Notes under the pieces: generated by a model
What the model saw: the letters and a program-made list of their open reading frames with translations, nothing else
Databases searched by the model: none
What the model was told of the DNA's origin: nothing
Position numbers and translations under genes: made by a program
Source of the DNA: Caulobacter sp.
Lineage (GTDB): Bacteria > Pseudomonadota > Alphaproteobacteria > Caulobacterales > Caulobacteraceae
NCBI GenBank assembly: GCA_017744495.1
Contig: JAGIBE010000133.1
Coordinates: 6,998 to 70,997, forward strand
Length of the DNA: 64,000 nucleotides
Direction of reading: 5' to 3'
In this document: positions 18,482 to 25,903 of the stretch, one piece after another
Layout of the letters: the number at the start of each line of letters is the position of its first letter
Numbering within the stretch: position 1 is the first letter of the stretch

Positions 18482-19414
18482 CTACCCCAAATCCAGCGAC
18501 CAGGTCTGGCTGATCAGATCCTTGCCGAATTGATGGTTCGGCGACTCGTCGACCAGGACGAAGCCGGCGCGCTGGTAGATGCGCCGGGCGGCGGTGAGCA
18601 CGCTGTTGGTCCACAGGTCCAGGCGCCGATAGCCCACCGCACGGGCGCGTTCGATGCAGGCGTCGACCAGCATGGCGCCCACGCCACGCCCCCGGGCATC
18701 GGGCTCGACATAGAGCAGCCGCAGCTTGCCTACCTCGGCCTCGTCGCCGCGCACCAAGAAGATCGAGCCCACCACCCGGCCATCCAGCTCGGCGATCCAC
18801 GCGGCTTCGCGCGCCGGATCGAAGATCTGGACGAAGTCGGCGAGGATGCGGGCGACCAGGGCTTCATAGTCTTGGTTCCAGCCATACTCCTGGGCGTAGA
18901 GCACCATCTGGCGATGGATGATCCAGCCCAGGTCACCGGGCCGTGGGTCACGCAACACGACCTCGGAAACCGGTCCGGCGTCGGGCGGCGCGTCGAACGC
19001 CCGGCGGATGGCGGTCGTGGCCGCCAGCAGGCTTTCGCGTCCGGACGCCGGCAACGACGCCAGCAGGTCGCCGACCGCGTCACGGGTGTTGCGCTCCAGG
19101 GCCGTGAACGTCTCGCGGCCGGTGGCGGTCAGGCGGATCGAGCGGCTGCGCCCGCCCCCGGGATGCGGCGCCGTCTCCACCAGCCCCCGCGCCTCGAAGC
19201 GCTTGAGGGTCCGGCTCAGTTGGGCCGGGTCCAGGTCGAGGGCGCGGGTGATCTCGGCCCCGCTCGGGTCGTCGCGATAGGCCAGCTCATACAGGATCCG
19301 CGCCTCGGTCAGCGAGAACGGGCTGTTGTCCAGGCGCGGGTTCAGCAGGCCCAGCTTGCGCGTGTAGAGCCGGTTGAACGCGCGCAGGGCGTCGATTTCC
19401 GTTTCCGGGATCAT
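18482..19414 (-). CDS. MarR-type regulator fused to GNAT acetyltransferase
   Basis: 310 aa from the ATG at 19414 (MIPETEIDALRAFNR). The track start at 19450 is a TTG lying inside a palindrome that looks like the operator, so it is rejected. Residues about 10-140 form a MarR winged helix (LTEARILYELAYRD, GAEITRALDLDPAQLSRTLKRFEARGLV). Residues about 155-310 form a GNAT domain with the acetyl-CoA loop ARGRGVGAML, followed by ARRIYQRAGFVLVDE. Such fusions are known; the acetyl acceptor is usually unknown. Two identical palindromes upstream suggest autorepression. The gene is convergent with the orphan regulator, with 26 bp between. Confidence 0.9.
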   Translation of the reverse strand: MIPETEIDALRAFNRLYTRKLGLLNPRLDNSPFSLTEARILYELAYRDDPSGAEITRALDLDPAQLSRTLKRFEARGLVETAPHPGGGRSRSIRLTATGRETFTALERNTRDAVGDLLASLPASGRESLLAATTAIRRAFDAPPDAGPVSEVVLRDPRPGDLGWIIHRQMVLYAQEYGWNQDYEALVARILADFVQIFDPAREAAWIAELDGRVVGSIFLVRGDEAEVGKLRLLYVEPDARGRGVGAMLVDACIERARAVGYRRLDLWTNSVLTAARRIYQRAGFVLVDESPNHQFGKDLISQTWSLDLG

Positions 19415-19715
19415 GGGATGGGGCTCCGCGACACGTATTGACTGAGTCAAGTAACCTACATGTTGACTGAGTCAACACCGGAAAGTGCAACGCGCCGCCT
19501 TCGCCGCCCCTTCGGTCGGGACGCCGAAACCTCTGCTATGCGGGCCTTTGTTTTCACGTCCGATACGAACCGATACAATTGGTCGGTCCTCAGGGCGTTT
19601 CACGACATCCGCACGAAACAAACCCGGCTCTCCTAGGGGACGGGACGCACGCCCGCGACCATGGCGGCCATGGCGAAGGTCCAGGCGTGGCCATAATACG
19701 GCTGTATGGAGCCTC
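19415..19715. promoter_or_regulatory. Divergent promoter region of the MarR-GNAT gene and two-component operon
   Basis: A 301-bp gap. It holds the twin TTGACTGAGTCAA palindromes near its left end. I see no gene or other repeat in the remaining roughly 240 bp, which must carry the promoter of the response regulator starting at 19716. Confidence 0.55.
19438..19475. promoter_or_regulatory. Twin operators TTGACTGAGTCAA (x2)
   Basis: Two identical 13-mers at 19438-19450 and 19463-19475. Each has perfect 6-bp arms (TTGACT/AGTCAA) around a central base, with centres 25 bp apart. They start 24 bp upstream of the MarR-GNAT ATG. The size and symmetry suit a dimeric MarR protein, so autoregulation is the likeliest reading. 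Confidence 0.7.
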
Positions 19716-20435
19716 ATGACCTCGCGCGCGCTTCCCGAAACCGCCACCGTCCTGCTGGTCGAGGACGACGACGTCCTGCGTCAGGAGATGGCCGGCTATC
19801 TGGACGCCCAGGGCTACACCGTCCGTGAGGCCGCCACCGTCACCGCCGCGCGGGAGGTGATGGAGACCCGTCCGGTCGACGTGATGGTGCTGGACGTCAA
19901 CCTGCCCGGCGAGAACGGCCTGTCGCTGTGCCGCCAGGTGGCGGGGACCGACGGTCCGGCCATCCTGCTGCTCAGCGCCCTGGGCGATCCGGTCGATCGC
20001 ATCGTCGGGCTGGAACTGGGCGCCGACGATTACGTGGTCAAGCCGATCCCCCCGCGCGAGCTGCTGGCCCGGGTCAAGGCCCTGATGCGCCGCCGGGCCG
20101 GGGGCAAGGGTCCGCGCAGCGACATCCGCCTGTTCGCCGGCTTCCGGCTGGACGTCGGCGCCCGCCAGTTGACCGCGCCCAACGGCGTGCTGCTGCTGCT
20201 GACGCCCGGCGAGTTCACGATCCTGTCGACCCTGGTCGACCACGCCCGCTCGGTGGTGTCGCGCGACGAGCTGCTGACCATCATCGCCGGCGAGACGGTC
20301 GAGAACCTGGGCCGCCGGGTCGACCTGCACATCAGCCGCCTGCGCCGCAAGATCGAGGCCCAGAGCGACGCGCCGCTGATCCGCACCTATCGCGGCATGG
20401 GCTACATGCTGGACGCCAGGGTGACGCTGGAATGA
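19716..20435 (+). CDS. OmpR-family response regulator
   Basis: 239 aa from the ATG at 19716, which has GGAG 6 nt upstream; the 77 extra N-terminal residues in the track are unlikely. The receiver has EDDD near the N-terminus, phospho-acceptor D60 (VMVLDVNLPG) and K109 (DDYVVKPI). The C-terminal winged helix includes NLGRRVDLHISRLRRKIE and LIRTYRGMGYML. Its TGA overlaps the ATG of the histidine kinase, so the pair is translationally coupled. The signal and targets cannot be read from the sequence. Confidence 0.92.
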   Translation: MTSRALPETATVLLVEDDDVLRQEMAGYLDAQGYTVREAATVTAAREVMETRPVDVMVLDVNLPGENGLSLCRQVAGTDGPAILLLSALGDPVDRIVGLELGADDYVVKPIPPRELLARVKALMRRRAGGKGPRSDIRLFAGFRLDVGARQLTAPNGVLLLLTPGEFTILSTLVDHARSVVSRDELLTIIAGETVENLGRRVDLHISRLRRKIEAQSDAPLIRTYRGMGYMLDARVTLE

Positions 20436-22393
20436 CCGCCCCGGGGGGAACAGCTCGGCGCGCTTTTCTGGCTCGCCTGGCCCAGCGATGGCCCAGCCCG
20501 CCGATCGCCGTGCAGATCCTGGCCCTGCTGCTGGCCGCCGTGGTGGTGGCCCAGACGGTGACCCTGGGCCTGACGGTGCTGTTGCCTCCCGCCCCGCCCA
20601 TGCACCACAGTCTGGCCGACATCGCCGCCGGCCTGCGCGGCGCCATGCCGGACAGCGACAGCGACCGCCCCCTGGTCCGCACGATCGAGACCCAGCCGCC
20701 CAGCCTGCAGAGCCCCGGCTGGGTGGCCTCCGAACAGACCAGCGCCGACCTCGCCCGGCTGCTGAAGGTCCCGCGTGAGAATGTCCGGCTATTGTTCTAC
20801 GCGCCCCCGCCGTTCGCCGGCGCCGAGACCCGCCGTCCTGGCCCGTCGCCCCTGGCCCTGTTGTTCACCACCTATGCCGAGGCCCAGACCCTCCCGGCCG
20901 GGCCGGGACCAGGCGGGGTCGGCATGGGGCCCAATGGAATAGGGGGCGGGATGACGGGCGTCATGATCGGCGGCCCGCAAGGCTTTCCCGGACCGGCCGG
21001 CGGCGGTCAGCAGGTCTATCGCGCCACCTTCGGACCGGCCGGGGCGACCGACCAGCGCATCTTCAGCTACCAGGCGCCTGGCCGTGCGGATCGGGGGAGC
21101 GATCCGCTGTTCACCGCGCCGTTCCGCTCGCGCCAGATGACCCTGCCCGACTCCCTGCGCGGCGTGGCCCCGCCCGCCCCGCCGCTGGACCCGGTGGCCG
21201 ATGCGGTCGCCCGCGAGCCGCCCCGGCGTCCGCCCCCGCAGCCCCAGCCGCTGGCTCGGACCGTGCCGGTCACCGAGCCGGTCCAGGCCGCCCCGGCGGT
21301 CGTCCTGGTCACGCCCAAGGCCGCCGCGCCCGCCCCCGTATCCGAGGTTCCCGTCGGCCGCCCTCTGGCCGCGCCCGAGACGCGCAGCCTGTTCGGCCTG
21401 GCCCCTCCGCCGTTCATCGAGGGCGACTTCGTGGCCGCCCTGCGGGTCGGCCCGAACCAATGGGTGACCCTGCGCCCCCAGCCCGAGGCCTTCCCCAACA
21501 GCTGGCAGCGCCGGGTGCTGATGTGGTTCGCCCTGTCGCTGGCCGTGGTGGCGCCGCTGGGCTGGATCTTCGCCCGCCGCCTGGCCGCGCCCCTGGCCGG
21601 TTTCGCCGCCGCCGCCGAGCGGCTGGGTCGCGACCCGGCCCAACCGGTGATCGTCTCCGACGGTCCCGCCGAGGTCGGCCGCGCCGTTCGGGCCTTCAAC
21701 GTCATGCAGAGCCGGCTCAGCCGCTACATCACCGACCGCACGGCGATGATCGGCGCCATCTCGCACGACCTGCGCACGCCCCTGGCCCGCCTGCGCTTCC
21801 GCCTGGAGCGCGCCTCGCCCGCCCTGCGCCGCGAGATCAGCCAGGATCTGGACCAGATGGAGGCGATGATCACCTCGGTGCTGGCCTTCATGCGCGAGGA
21901 CGCCGAGGCCGGCGCCCGCCAGCGGGTGGACCTTCGCTCATTGCTGGAATGCGTGATCGACGAGGCCGAGGTCACCGGCGCCGACGTGGCCCTGGAACCC
22001 GGCGAACCGGCCGAGGTCGAGGTCTCGGTTCTGGGCCTGCAGCGGGTGTTCGCCAACCTGGTCGAGAACGCGGTCAAGTATGGCGACAGCGCCCGCGTGA
22101 CCCTGCACGTCGAGGGCGACGAGACGGTGGTCGAAATCCGCGACCGGGGTCCTGGCGTGGAACCCGAGGAGCTGGAGCGGGTGTTCACCCCGTTCTATCG
22201 CGGCGTCGAGGCCCGCACCTCCAGCAAGCAGGGCGTGGGGCTGGGCCTCAGCTCGGCGCGGTCGGTGGTCCGCGCCCACGGCGGCGACATCCGCCTGAGC
22301 CTGCCGGGCGAAGGCCTGCTGGTCCAGGTGCGCCTGCCGCTGGTGGGCGCGGCGGTCTCGGCGAAGCCGGTGCGGTTGCAGGCGGCGGAATAG
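20432..22393 (+). CDS. EnvZ-type sensor histidine kinase with long Pro/Gly-rich periplasmic region
   Basis: 653 aa from the ATG at 20432, overlapping the regulator stop by 4 nt; the track start at 19928 is a shadow of the regulator gene. TM1 is about residues 26-50 (VQILALLLAAVVVAQTV) and TM2 about 362-382 (VLMWFALSLAVVAPLGW). A HAMP linker follows, then an H-box with H445 (ISHDLRTPLARLRFRLE), N-box VFANLVENAVKYGD, G1 DRGPGVE and G2 GVGLGLSSARSVV. The roughly 310 periplasmic residues are unusually rich in Pro, Gly and Ala (for example PRRPPPQPQPLA) and show no recognisable sensor fold. By family it controls its partner regulator by phosphorylation and dephosphorylation. Confidence 0.92.
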   Translation: MTAPGGTARRAFLARLAQRWPSPPIAVQILALLLAAVVVAQTVTLGLTVLLPPAPPMHHSLADIAAGLRGAMPDSDSDRPLVRTIETQPPSLQSPGWVASEQTSADLARLLKVPRENVRLLFYAPPPFAGAETRRPGPSPLALLFTTYAEAQTLPAGPGPGGVGMGPNGIGGGMTGVMIGGPQGFPGPAGGGQQVYRATFGPAGATDQRIFSYQAPGRADRGSDPLFTAPFRSRQMTLPDSLRGVAPPAPPLDPVADAVAREPPRRPPPQPQPLARTVPVTEPVQAAPAVVLVTPKAAAPAPVSEVPVGRPLAAPETRSLFGLAPPPFIEGDFVAALRVGPNQWVTLRPQPEAFPNSWQRRVLMWFALSLAVVAPLGWIFARRLAAPLAGFAAAAERLGRDPAQPVIVSDGPAEVGRAVRAFNVMQSRLSRYITDRTAMIGAISHDLRTPLARLRFRLERASPALRREISQDLDQMEAMITSVLAFMREDAEAGARQRVDLRSLLECVIDEAEVTGADVALEPGEPAEVEVSVLGLQRVFANLVENAVKYGDSARVTLHVEGDETVVEIRDRGPGVEPEELERVFTPFYRGVEARTSSKQGVGLGLSSARSVVRAHGGDIRLSLPGEGLLVQVRLPLVGAAVSAKPVRLQAAE

Positions 22394-22406
22394 GGGGCGG
22401 TAGCAA

Positions 22407-22486
22407 CGGCTGGGGACACACACTCATCCCGCGGCCTCGCCAGGGTTAGCCGCCGCCTTTGAATGAGTGTGTGTCCCCGTCAGCCG
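22407..22486. repeat. Long hairpin element, copy A (16-bp perfect arms)
   Basis: GGGGACACACACTCAT (22412-22427) pairs perfectly with ATGAGTGTGTGTCCCC (22463-22478) around a 35-nt loop. Outer CGGCT (22407-22411) and AGCCG (22482-22486) extend the symmetry past a short bulge. It lies between the convergent kinase and halogenase genes, so it may act as a bidirectional terminator. A related copy is at 29565-29624, so it is a dispersed repeat family rather than a chance hairpin. Confidence 0.75.
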
Positions 22487-22489
22487 CGG

Positions 22490-23980
22490 TCAGGACGCCG
22501 GAATCCCGCAATACCGCTCGAGGAAGGCCTGGTGTCCGGGCAGGCCGCCGACGGCCCGGGCGATGTTGGCGCCGAGGTCCGACAGCGCCCCGCGCAGCTG
22601 GTCGGGCGGCATCAGGCGGCCCATCTGGTGATAGCCGGTCGGCTCCAACCGCTGCCCCAGCATAACCTGCAGCCACGAGTCCACCTGGAACAGCTCGCCC
22701 GGCGCCTGGAAAGCCTGAGCGCTTTCGCGGAACAGCTCGATGCGGTGGGCCAGGCTGTCGGGGACGTCCATGGTCCGGCAGCGATCCCAGAACGGGCTGT
22801 CGGTTCGCTCGGTCAGCTTGTAGTGCAGGATGATGAAGTCGCGGATCTTCTCCAGCTCGTCGACGGCCTGCTGGTTGTAGCGGGCGATCACCGCCTCGCT
22901 GAATCCGGTGAACGGGAACAGCTGCATCAGCCGCGTCACGCCGATCATGATCAGGTGGATCGAGGTCGATTCCAGCGGCTCGACGAAGCCGCTGGCCAGG
23001 CCCAGGGCGACGCAGTTCTTGGACCAGGTCTTCAGCCGCCGGCCGGTGCGGTAGCGGATGACGCGCGGCTCGATCAGGCGCTCGCCGTCCAGGGCCTCCA
23101 GCAGGGTGGCCCGCGCCTCGTCGTCCGACATGTACTCGTTGCTGTAGACCAGGCCGTTGCCGACGCGATGCTGCAGCGGAATCTTCCAGCGCCAACCGGC
23201 CTTATGGGCGATCGCGCGCGTGTAGGGCACGGCGGAACCGGTGGACTTGGTCTGGACCGCCAGGGCGCTGTTGGTCGGCAGCCAGTGGCTCCAGTCCTCG
23301 TAGCCGGCCTTCAGGGTCTGCTCGATCAGGAGCCCTCGGAAGCCCGTGCAGTCGATGAAGAGATCGCCTTCGACGAGATCGCCGTTCTCCATGGCCAGGG
23401 CCTGGATGAAGCCGCTCTCGGCGTCCTGTCGGACGCCGGCGATCTTGCCCTCGACCCGCTTGACGCCCAGGGCCTCGCTCATCCTGCGCAGGAAGGCGCC
23501 GTAGAGCGTGGCGTCCAGGTGATAGGCGTAGTTCAGCTCGGGGCCCTCGCCCACCGAGAACTTCTCCGCCTCGGCCGCCTTCAGCTCGAAGCAGTAGTCG
23601 CCCAGTTCGCCGCCGAACCCGGCCGCCTTGGCCTGCAGCCAGAAGTGATGGAAGCCGCCCATCCAGTTCGACTTCCCGACCTGGCCGAACGAGTGGATGT
23701 AGCGGTCGCCGATCCGGGCCCAGTTCTCGAACGAGATGCCCAGCTTGAACGTCGCCTGGGTGGCGCGCATGAAGGCCGGCTCGTCGACGCCCAGCAGGGC
23801 GTTGAAGGTGCGAGCCGTGGGGATGGTGGACTCGCCCACCCCGACCGTGCCGATCTCGTCGGATTCCACGAGGGTGATGTCGAGCAGCGGGCCCAGCTGC
23901 TTGGCCAGGGCCGCGGCCGCCATCCATCCCGCGGTGCCGCCGCCGGCGACCACCACCCTCTTCACGACCTGTTCCTGCAC
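22490..23980 (-). CDS. Flavin-dependent tryptophan halogenase family protein
   Basis: 496 aa using the GTG at 23980, which has AGGAGA in front; the track start at 24298 extends through the upstream cupin gene in the wrong frame. GGGTAGW sits at residues 13-19, the catalytic lysine in FKLGISF is K79 (the PrnA number), GWRWKIP is present and VEPLESTSIHLI carries the conserved Glu. All halogenase signatures are intact. It is the last gene of SapC -> cupin-like -> halogenase, 17 bp after the cupin stop. By family it needs FADH2 supplied by a reductase, none of which is seen here. The substrate may be an indole-bearing molecule taken up through TBDR2; that is inference. Confidence 0.92.
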   Translation of the reverse strand: MQEQVVKRVVVAGGGTAGWMAAAALAKQLGPLLDITLVESDEIGTVGVGESTIPTARTFNALLGVDEPAFMRATQATFKLGISFENWARIGDRYIHSFGQVGKSNWMGGFHHFWLQAKAAGFGGELGDYCFELKAAEAEKFSVGEGPELNYAYHLDATLYGAFLRRMSEALGVKRVEGKIAGVRQDAESGFIQALAMENGDLVEGDLFIDCTGFRGLLIEQTLKAGYEDWSHWLPTNSALAVQTKSTGSAVPYTRAIAHKAGWRWKIPLQHRVGNGLVYSNEYMSDDEARATLLEALDGERLIEPRVIRYRTGRRLKTWSKNCVALGLASGFVEPLESTSIHLIMIGVTRLMQLFPFTGFSEAVIARYNQQAVDELEKIRDFIILHYKLTERTDSPFWDRCRTMDVPDSLAHRIELFRESAQAFQAPGELFQVDSWLQVMLGQRLEPTGYHQMGRLMPPDQLRGALSDLGANIARAVGGLPGHQAFLERYCGIPAS

Positions 23981-23997
23981 GGGCGTTCTCCTGGTCG

Positions 23998-25029
23998 TCA
24001 GCGGTTGAGGCGATTGAGCAGATAGGCCCGCAGCCGCCGGGCCTTGCGGTCGTCCATGGGGCCAAGGTCGCCGCGCGCGCCCTCGGGCAGGTGCGCGGCC
24101 GGCCGGTCGGCCGGGCCGAAGACGTAGTAGTCGAACAGGCGCTTCCAGGCCTGCTTCTCGAAGTCGGGTCGGTCGCGCAGGCTGAGCAGGCCGTGCAGCA
24201 GGGTGTTCATGGGCGAGTCCATGAAGCCGGGCGCGGCGTTCCACCAGTAGTTCACCAGCACGTTGAACGGGGCCAGGGCCTCGACCTGGTGCCACCACAG
24301 CGCCGGATAGACCAGCACGTCTCCCGGTTCGAGCTCGGCCACCTGAGCGGCGGCCAGGGCGTCCTTGAAGCGCGGATGGCGCTGGAAGTCCGGGGCGTCG
24401 AAGTCGACCATGCTGACCGCCTGGCCGCCCGGGGTCATGTCCAGCGGACCGGGATAGAGGTTCTCGACCTGCTCGGGCGGGAACAGGGTGAAGCGCCGCC
24501 GGCCCACCGCGCAGACGGCGATGTTGTTGGACATGTCGTAGTGGGCCGCCGCGACCGTGCGGTTGCCGATCCAGATGCTGGCCAGGGGCGTGGGGTCGCC
24601 CAGGCCGGTCAGGTCCAGGCCCAGGTCGTTCTCGGCCCGCAGGCCCGGCAGATAGGCGTCGATGTCGCTGGAGCCGATGTAGAGCGACGGCGCGCCGGAC
24701 TCGTCCAGGGTCTGCTCGATGCGCTCCAGGAAGGCCGGCAGCGGGGTGCGCTCGGTCTGGAAGTTCAGGCGGGTGACGGCCTCGTCATAGCCGAACCGGC
24801 CCTTGATCTCGGGCGCGCCAGTATAGCCGACGAAACGCTCGCCGCGATCGTGCGACAGCAGCTCGTCCATGGCCGCGCGAGGCGAGACCAGGCCGGCGCG
24901 CACCAGCGGCCAGTCGCGGGCCATGCCGCGGAAAATGGTCGGCGACTGCCGGGTCAGGATATCGTCGAACGGGATCTGGTCGGGCCTCAGCCCCTCGACG
25001 ACCGGCGTCCTGCGGGCGATGTCGATCAT
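23998..25029 (-). CDS. Cupin-like/JmjC-type Fe(II) oxygenase
   Basis: 343 aa. The iron site looks complete: H163-Y-D165 (the HxD motif, in VAAAHYDMSNN) and distal H247 (LWWHQVE), with a nearby ELEPGDVLVYPALWW strand typical of this cupin/JmjC branch. By family these are 2-oxoglutarate-dependent hydroxylases acting on proteins or small molecules, but the TBDR-linked members have no known substrate. It lies 13 bp after SapC and 17 bp before the halogenase, so all three are one transcription unit. It is homologous to the partial gene at 1-511, which makes the two operons parallel modules. Confidence 0.88.
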   Translation of the reverse strand: MIDIARRTPVVEGLRPDQIPFDDILTRQSPTIFRGMARDWPLVRAGLVSPRAAMDELLSHDRGERFVGYTGAPEIKGRFGYDEAVTRLNFQTERTPLPAFLERIEQTLDESGAPSLYIGSSDIDAYLPGLRAENDLGLDLTGLGDPTPLASIWIGNRTVAAAHYDMSNNIAVCAVGRRRFTLFPPEQVENLYPGPLDMTPGGQAVSMVDFDAPDFQRHPRFKDALAAAQVAELEPGDVLVYPALWWHQVEALAPFNVLVNYWWNAAPGFMDSPMNTLLHGLLSLRDRPDFEKQAWKRLFDYYVFGPADRPAAHLPEGARGDLGPMDDRKARRLRAYLLNRLNR

Positions 25030-25042
25030 CGGATCCCCCCGC

Positions 25043-25759
25043 TCAAATCCCGACGCGCTTGCGGTTCTTCAGTTCGACCAGCGTCGCGACATTGCCCAGA
25101 GACGACAGCACCCATTGGGCCGCCGCCAGGAACCCGGAGCGATGCAGCGCCTGCAGGGCCTCACCGTCCAGCGCCGCAAACCGGTCCTGCGAGATCGTGT
25201 AGAGCTCGGGCAGGTCGTACTGGGTGTGCTCGTCCAGCTTGATCTCGACGTCGACCGGCTCGATCAGGTTCGCGGCCTCAAAGGCGGCGAACATCGCCTT
25301 GCTGAACTCGAGCCCGTCATAGATCACGCCCAGCAGGCGCGCGACGTGCTGGAGATAGGGCGAGTTGCCGCCGGCCGGCAGGAAGACCGGCTCGCCCTCG
25401 CTCGCTCCGGCGACCACGCGGGGATGGTCCAGATCGACATGGATCATCGGCTCGGCGCCGCGCTCGCGCAGGGCGATCGAGAACGGTCCGCGCTGCTGGA
25501 TGGCCGGCACGTAGCGGGCGTTCCAGCCGCCGCCGTCCAGGAACAGGTTCTCGTCCCGATCCAGGCCCAGCAGGGCCACCGACTGGAACGCGCCGTCGGC
25601 GTCCTTGCGGAAGAAGATCGGATATTCGCGCTGAACCGCCTCGAACTCGGTGGGGAAGATCAGCACCTGGTTGATGTTGTCGCCGAACGCGGGACCGTGC
25701 CCCGTGGCGACGCGCAGGTCGCCGTGGTCGACGTTGTTGAGCAGGACTCTGTTCGTCAT
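25043..25759 (-). CDS. SapC family protein
   Basis: 238 aa, no signal peptide. It matches the SapC family by VLIFPTEFEAVQREYPIFFRKD near residues 32-53, LGLDRDENLFLDGGGWNARYVPAIQQRGPF at about 65-95, and an LFDGLEFS-like segment (VIYDGLEFSKAMF). The name comes from a Campylobacter S-layer locus, but the alphaproteobacterial proteins are usually found beside TBDRs, halogenases and cupin-like proteins and their role is unknown. It starts 145 bp after TBDR2; a strong hairpin in that gap probably lowers its transcription relative to the receptor. Confidence 0.88.
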   Translation of the reverse strand: MTNRVLLNNVDHGDLRVATGHGPAFGDNINQVLIFPTEFEAVQREYPIFFRKDADGAFQSVALLGLDRDENLFLDGGGWNARYVPAIQQRGPFSIALRERGAEPMIHVDLDHPRVVAGASEGEPVFLPAGGNSPYLQHVARLLGVIYDGLEFSKAMFAAFEAANLIEPVDVEIKLDEHTQYDLPELYTISQDRFAALDGEALQALHRSGFLAAAQWVLSSLGNVATLVELKNRKRVGI

Positions 25760-25813
25760 GTACGCCTTTCGGCCCCGGCTACGCTGTTGCGATGTCGGGC
25801 TACTGTAGAGAAG

Positions 25814-25841
25814 AAAGGGCCGCTGCGAACAGCGGCCCTTT
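25814..25841 (-). terminator. Strong hairpin between TBDR2 and sapC
   Basis: AAAGGGCCGCTG (25814-25825) and CAGCGGCCCTTT (25830-25841) form a perfect 12-bp stem with a 4-nt loop. On the minus strand it is followed by CTTCTCT, a weak T-rich tail. It fits a partial rho-independent terminator that sets a high receptor-to-enzyme ratio. A second perfect palindrome, CCGACCTAGGTCGG, lies at 25845-25858. Confidence 0.75.
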
Positions 25842-25903
25842 CCCCCGACCTAGGTCGGCCCCCTTGGACAAGACGCCTTGGGACCCGACCATCGCTCGCC
25901 CCC

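Noticed and set aside
19415-19450. Extended start of the MarR-GNAT protein at TTG 19450
   Set aside because: The TTG falls inside the first TTGACTGAGTCAA palindrome, and the ATG at 19414 begins a normal MarR N-terminus.
22955-22974. TCAGGTG inside genes (also 55957, 58867)
   Set aside because: These share only half of the TCAGGY-N4-ACCTGA palindrome, lie in coding sequence and are expected by chance.
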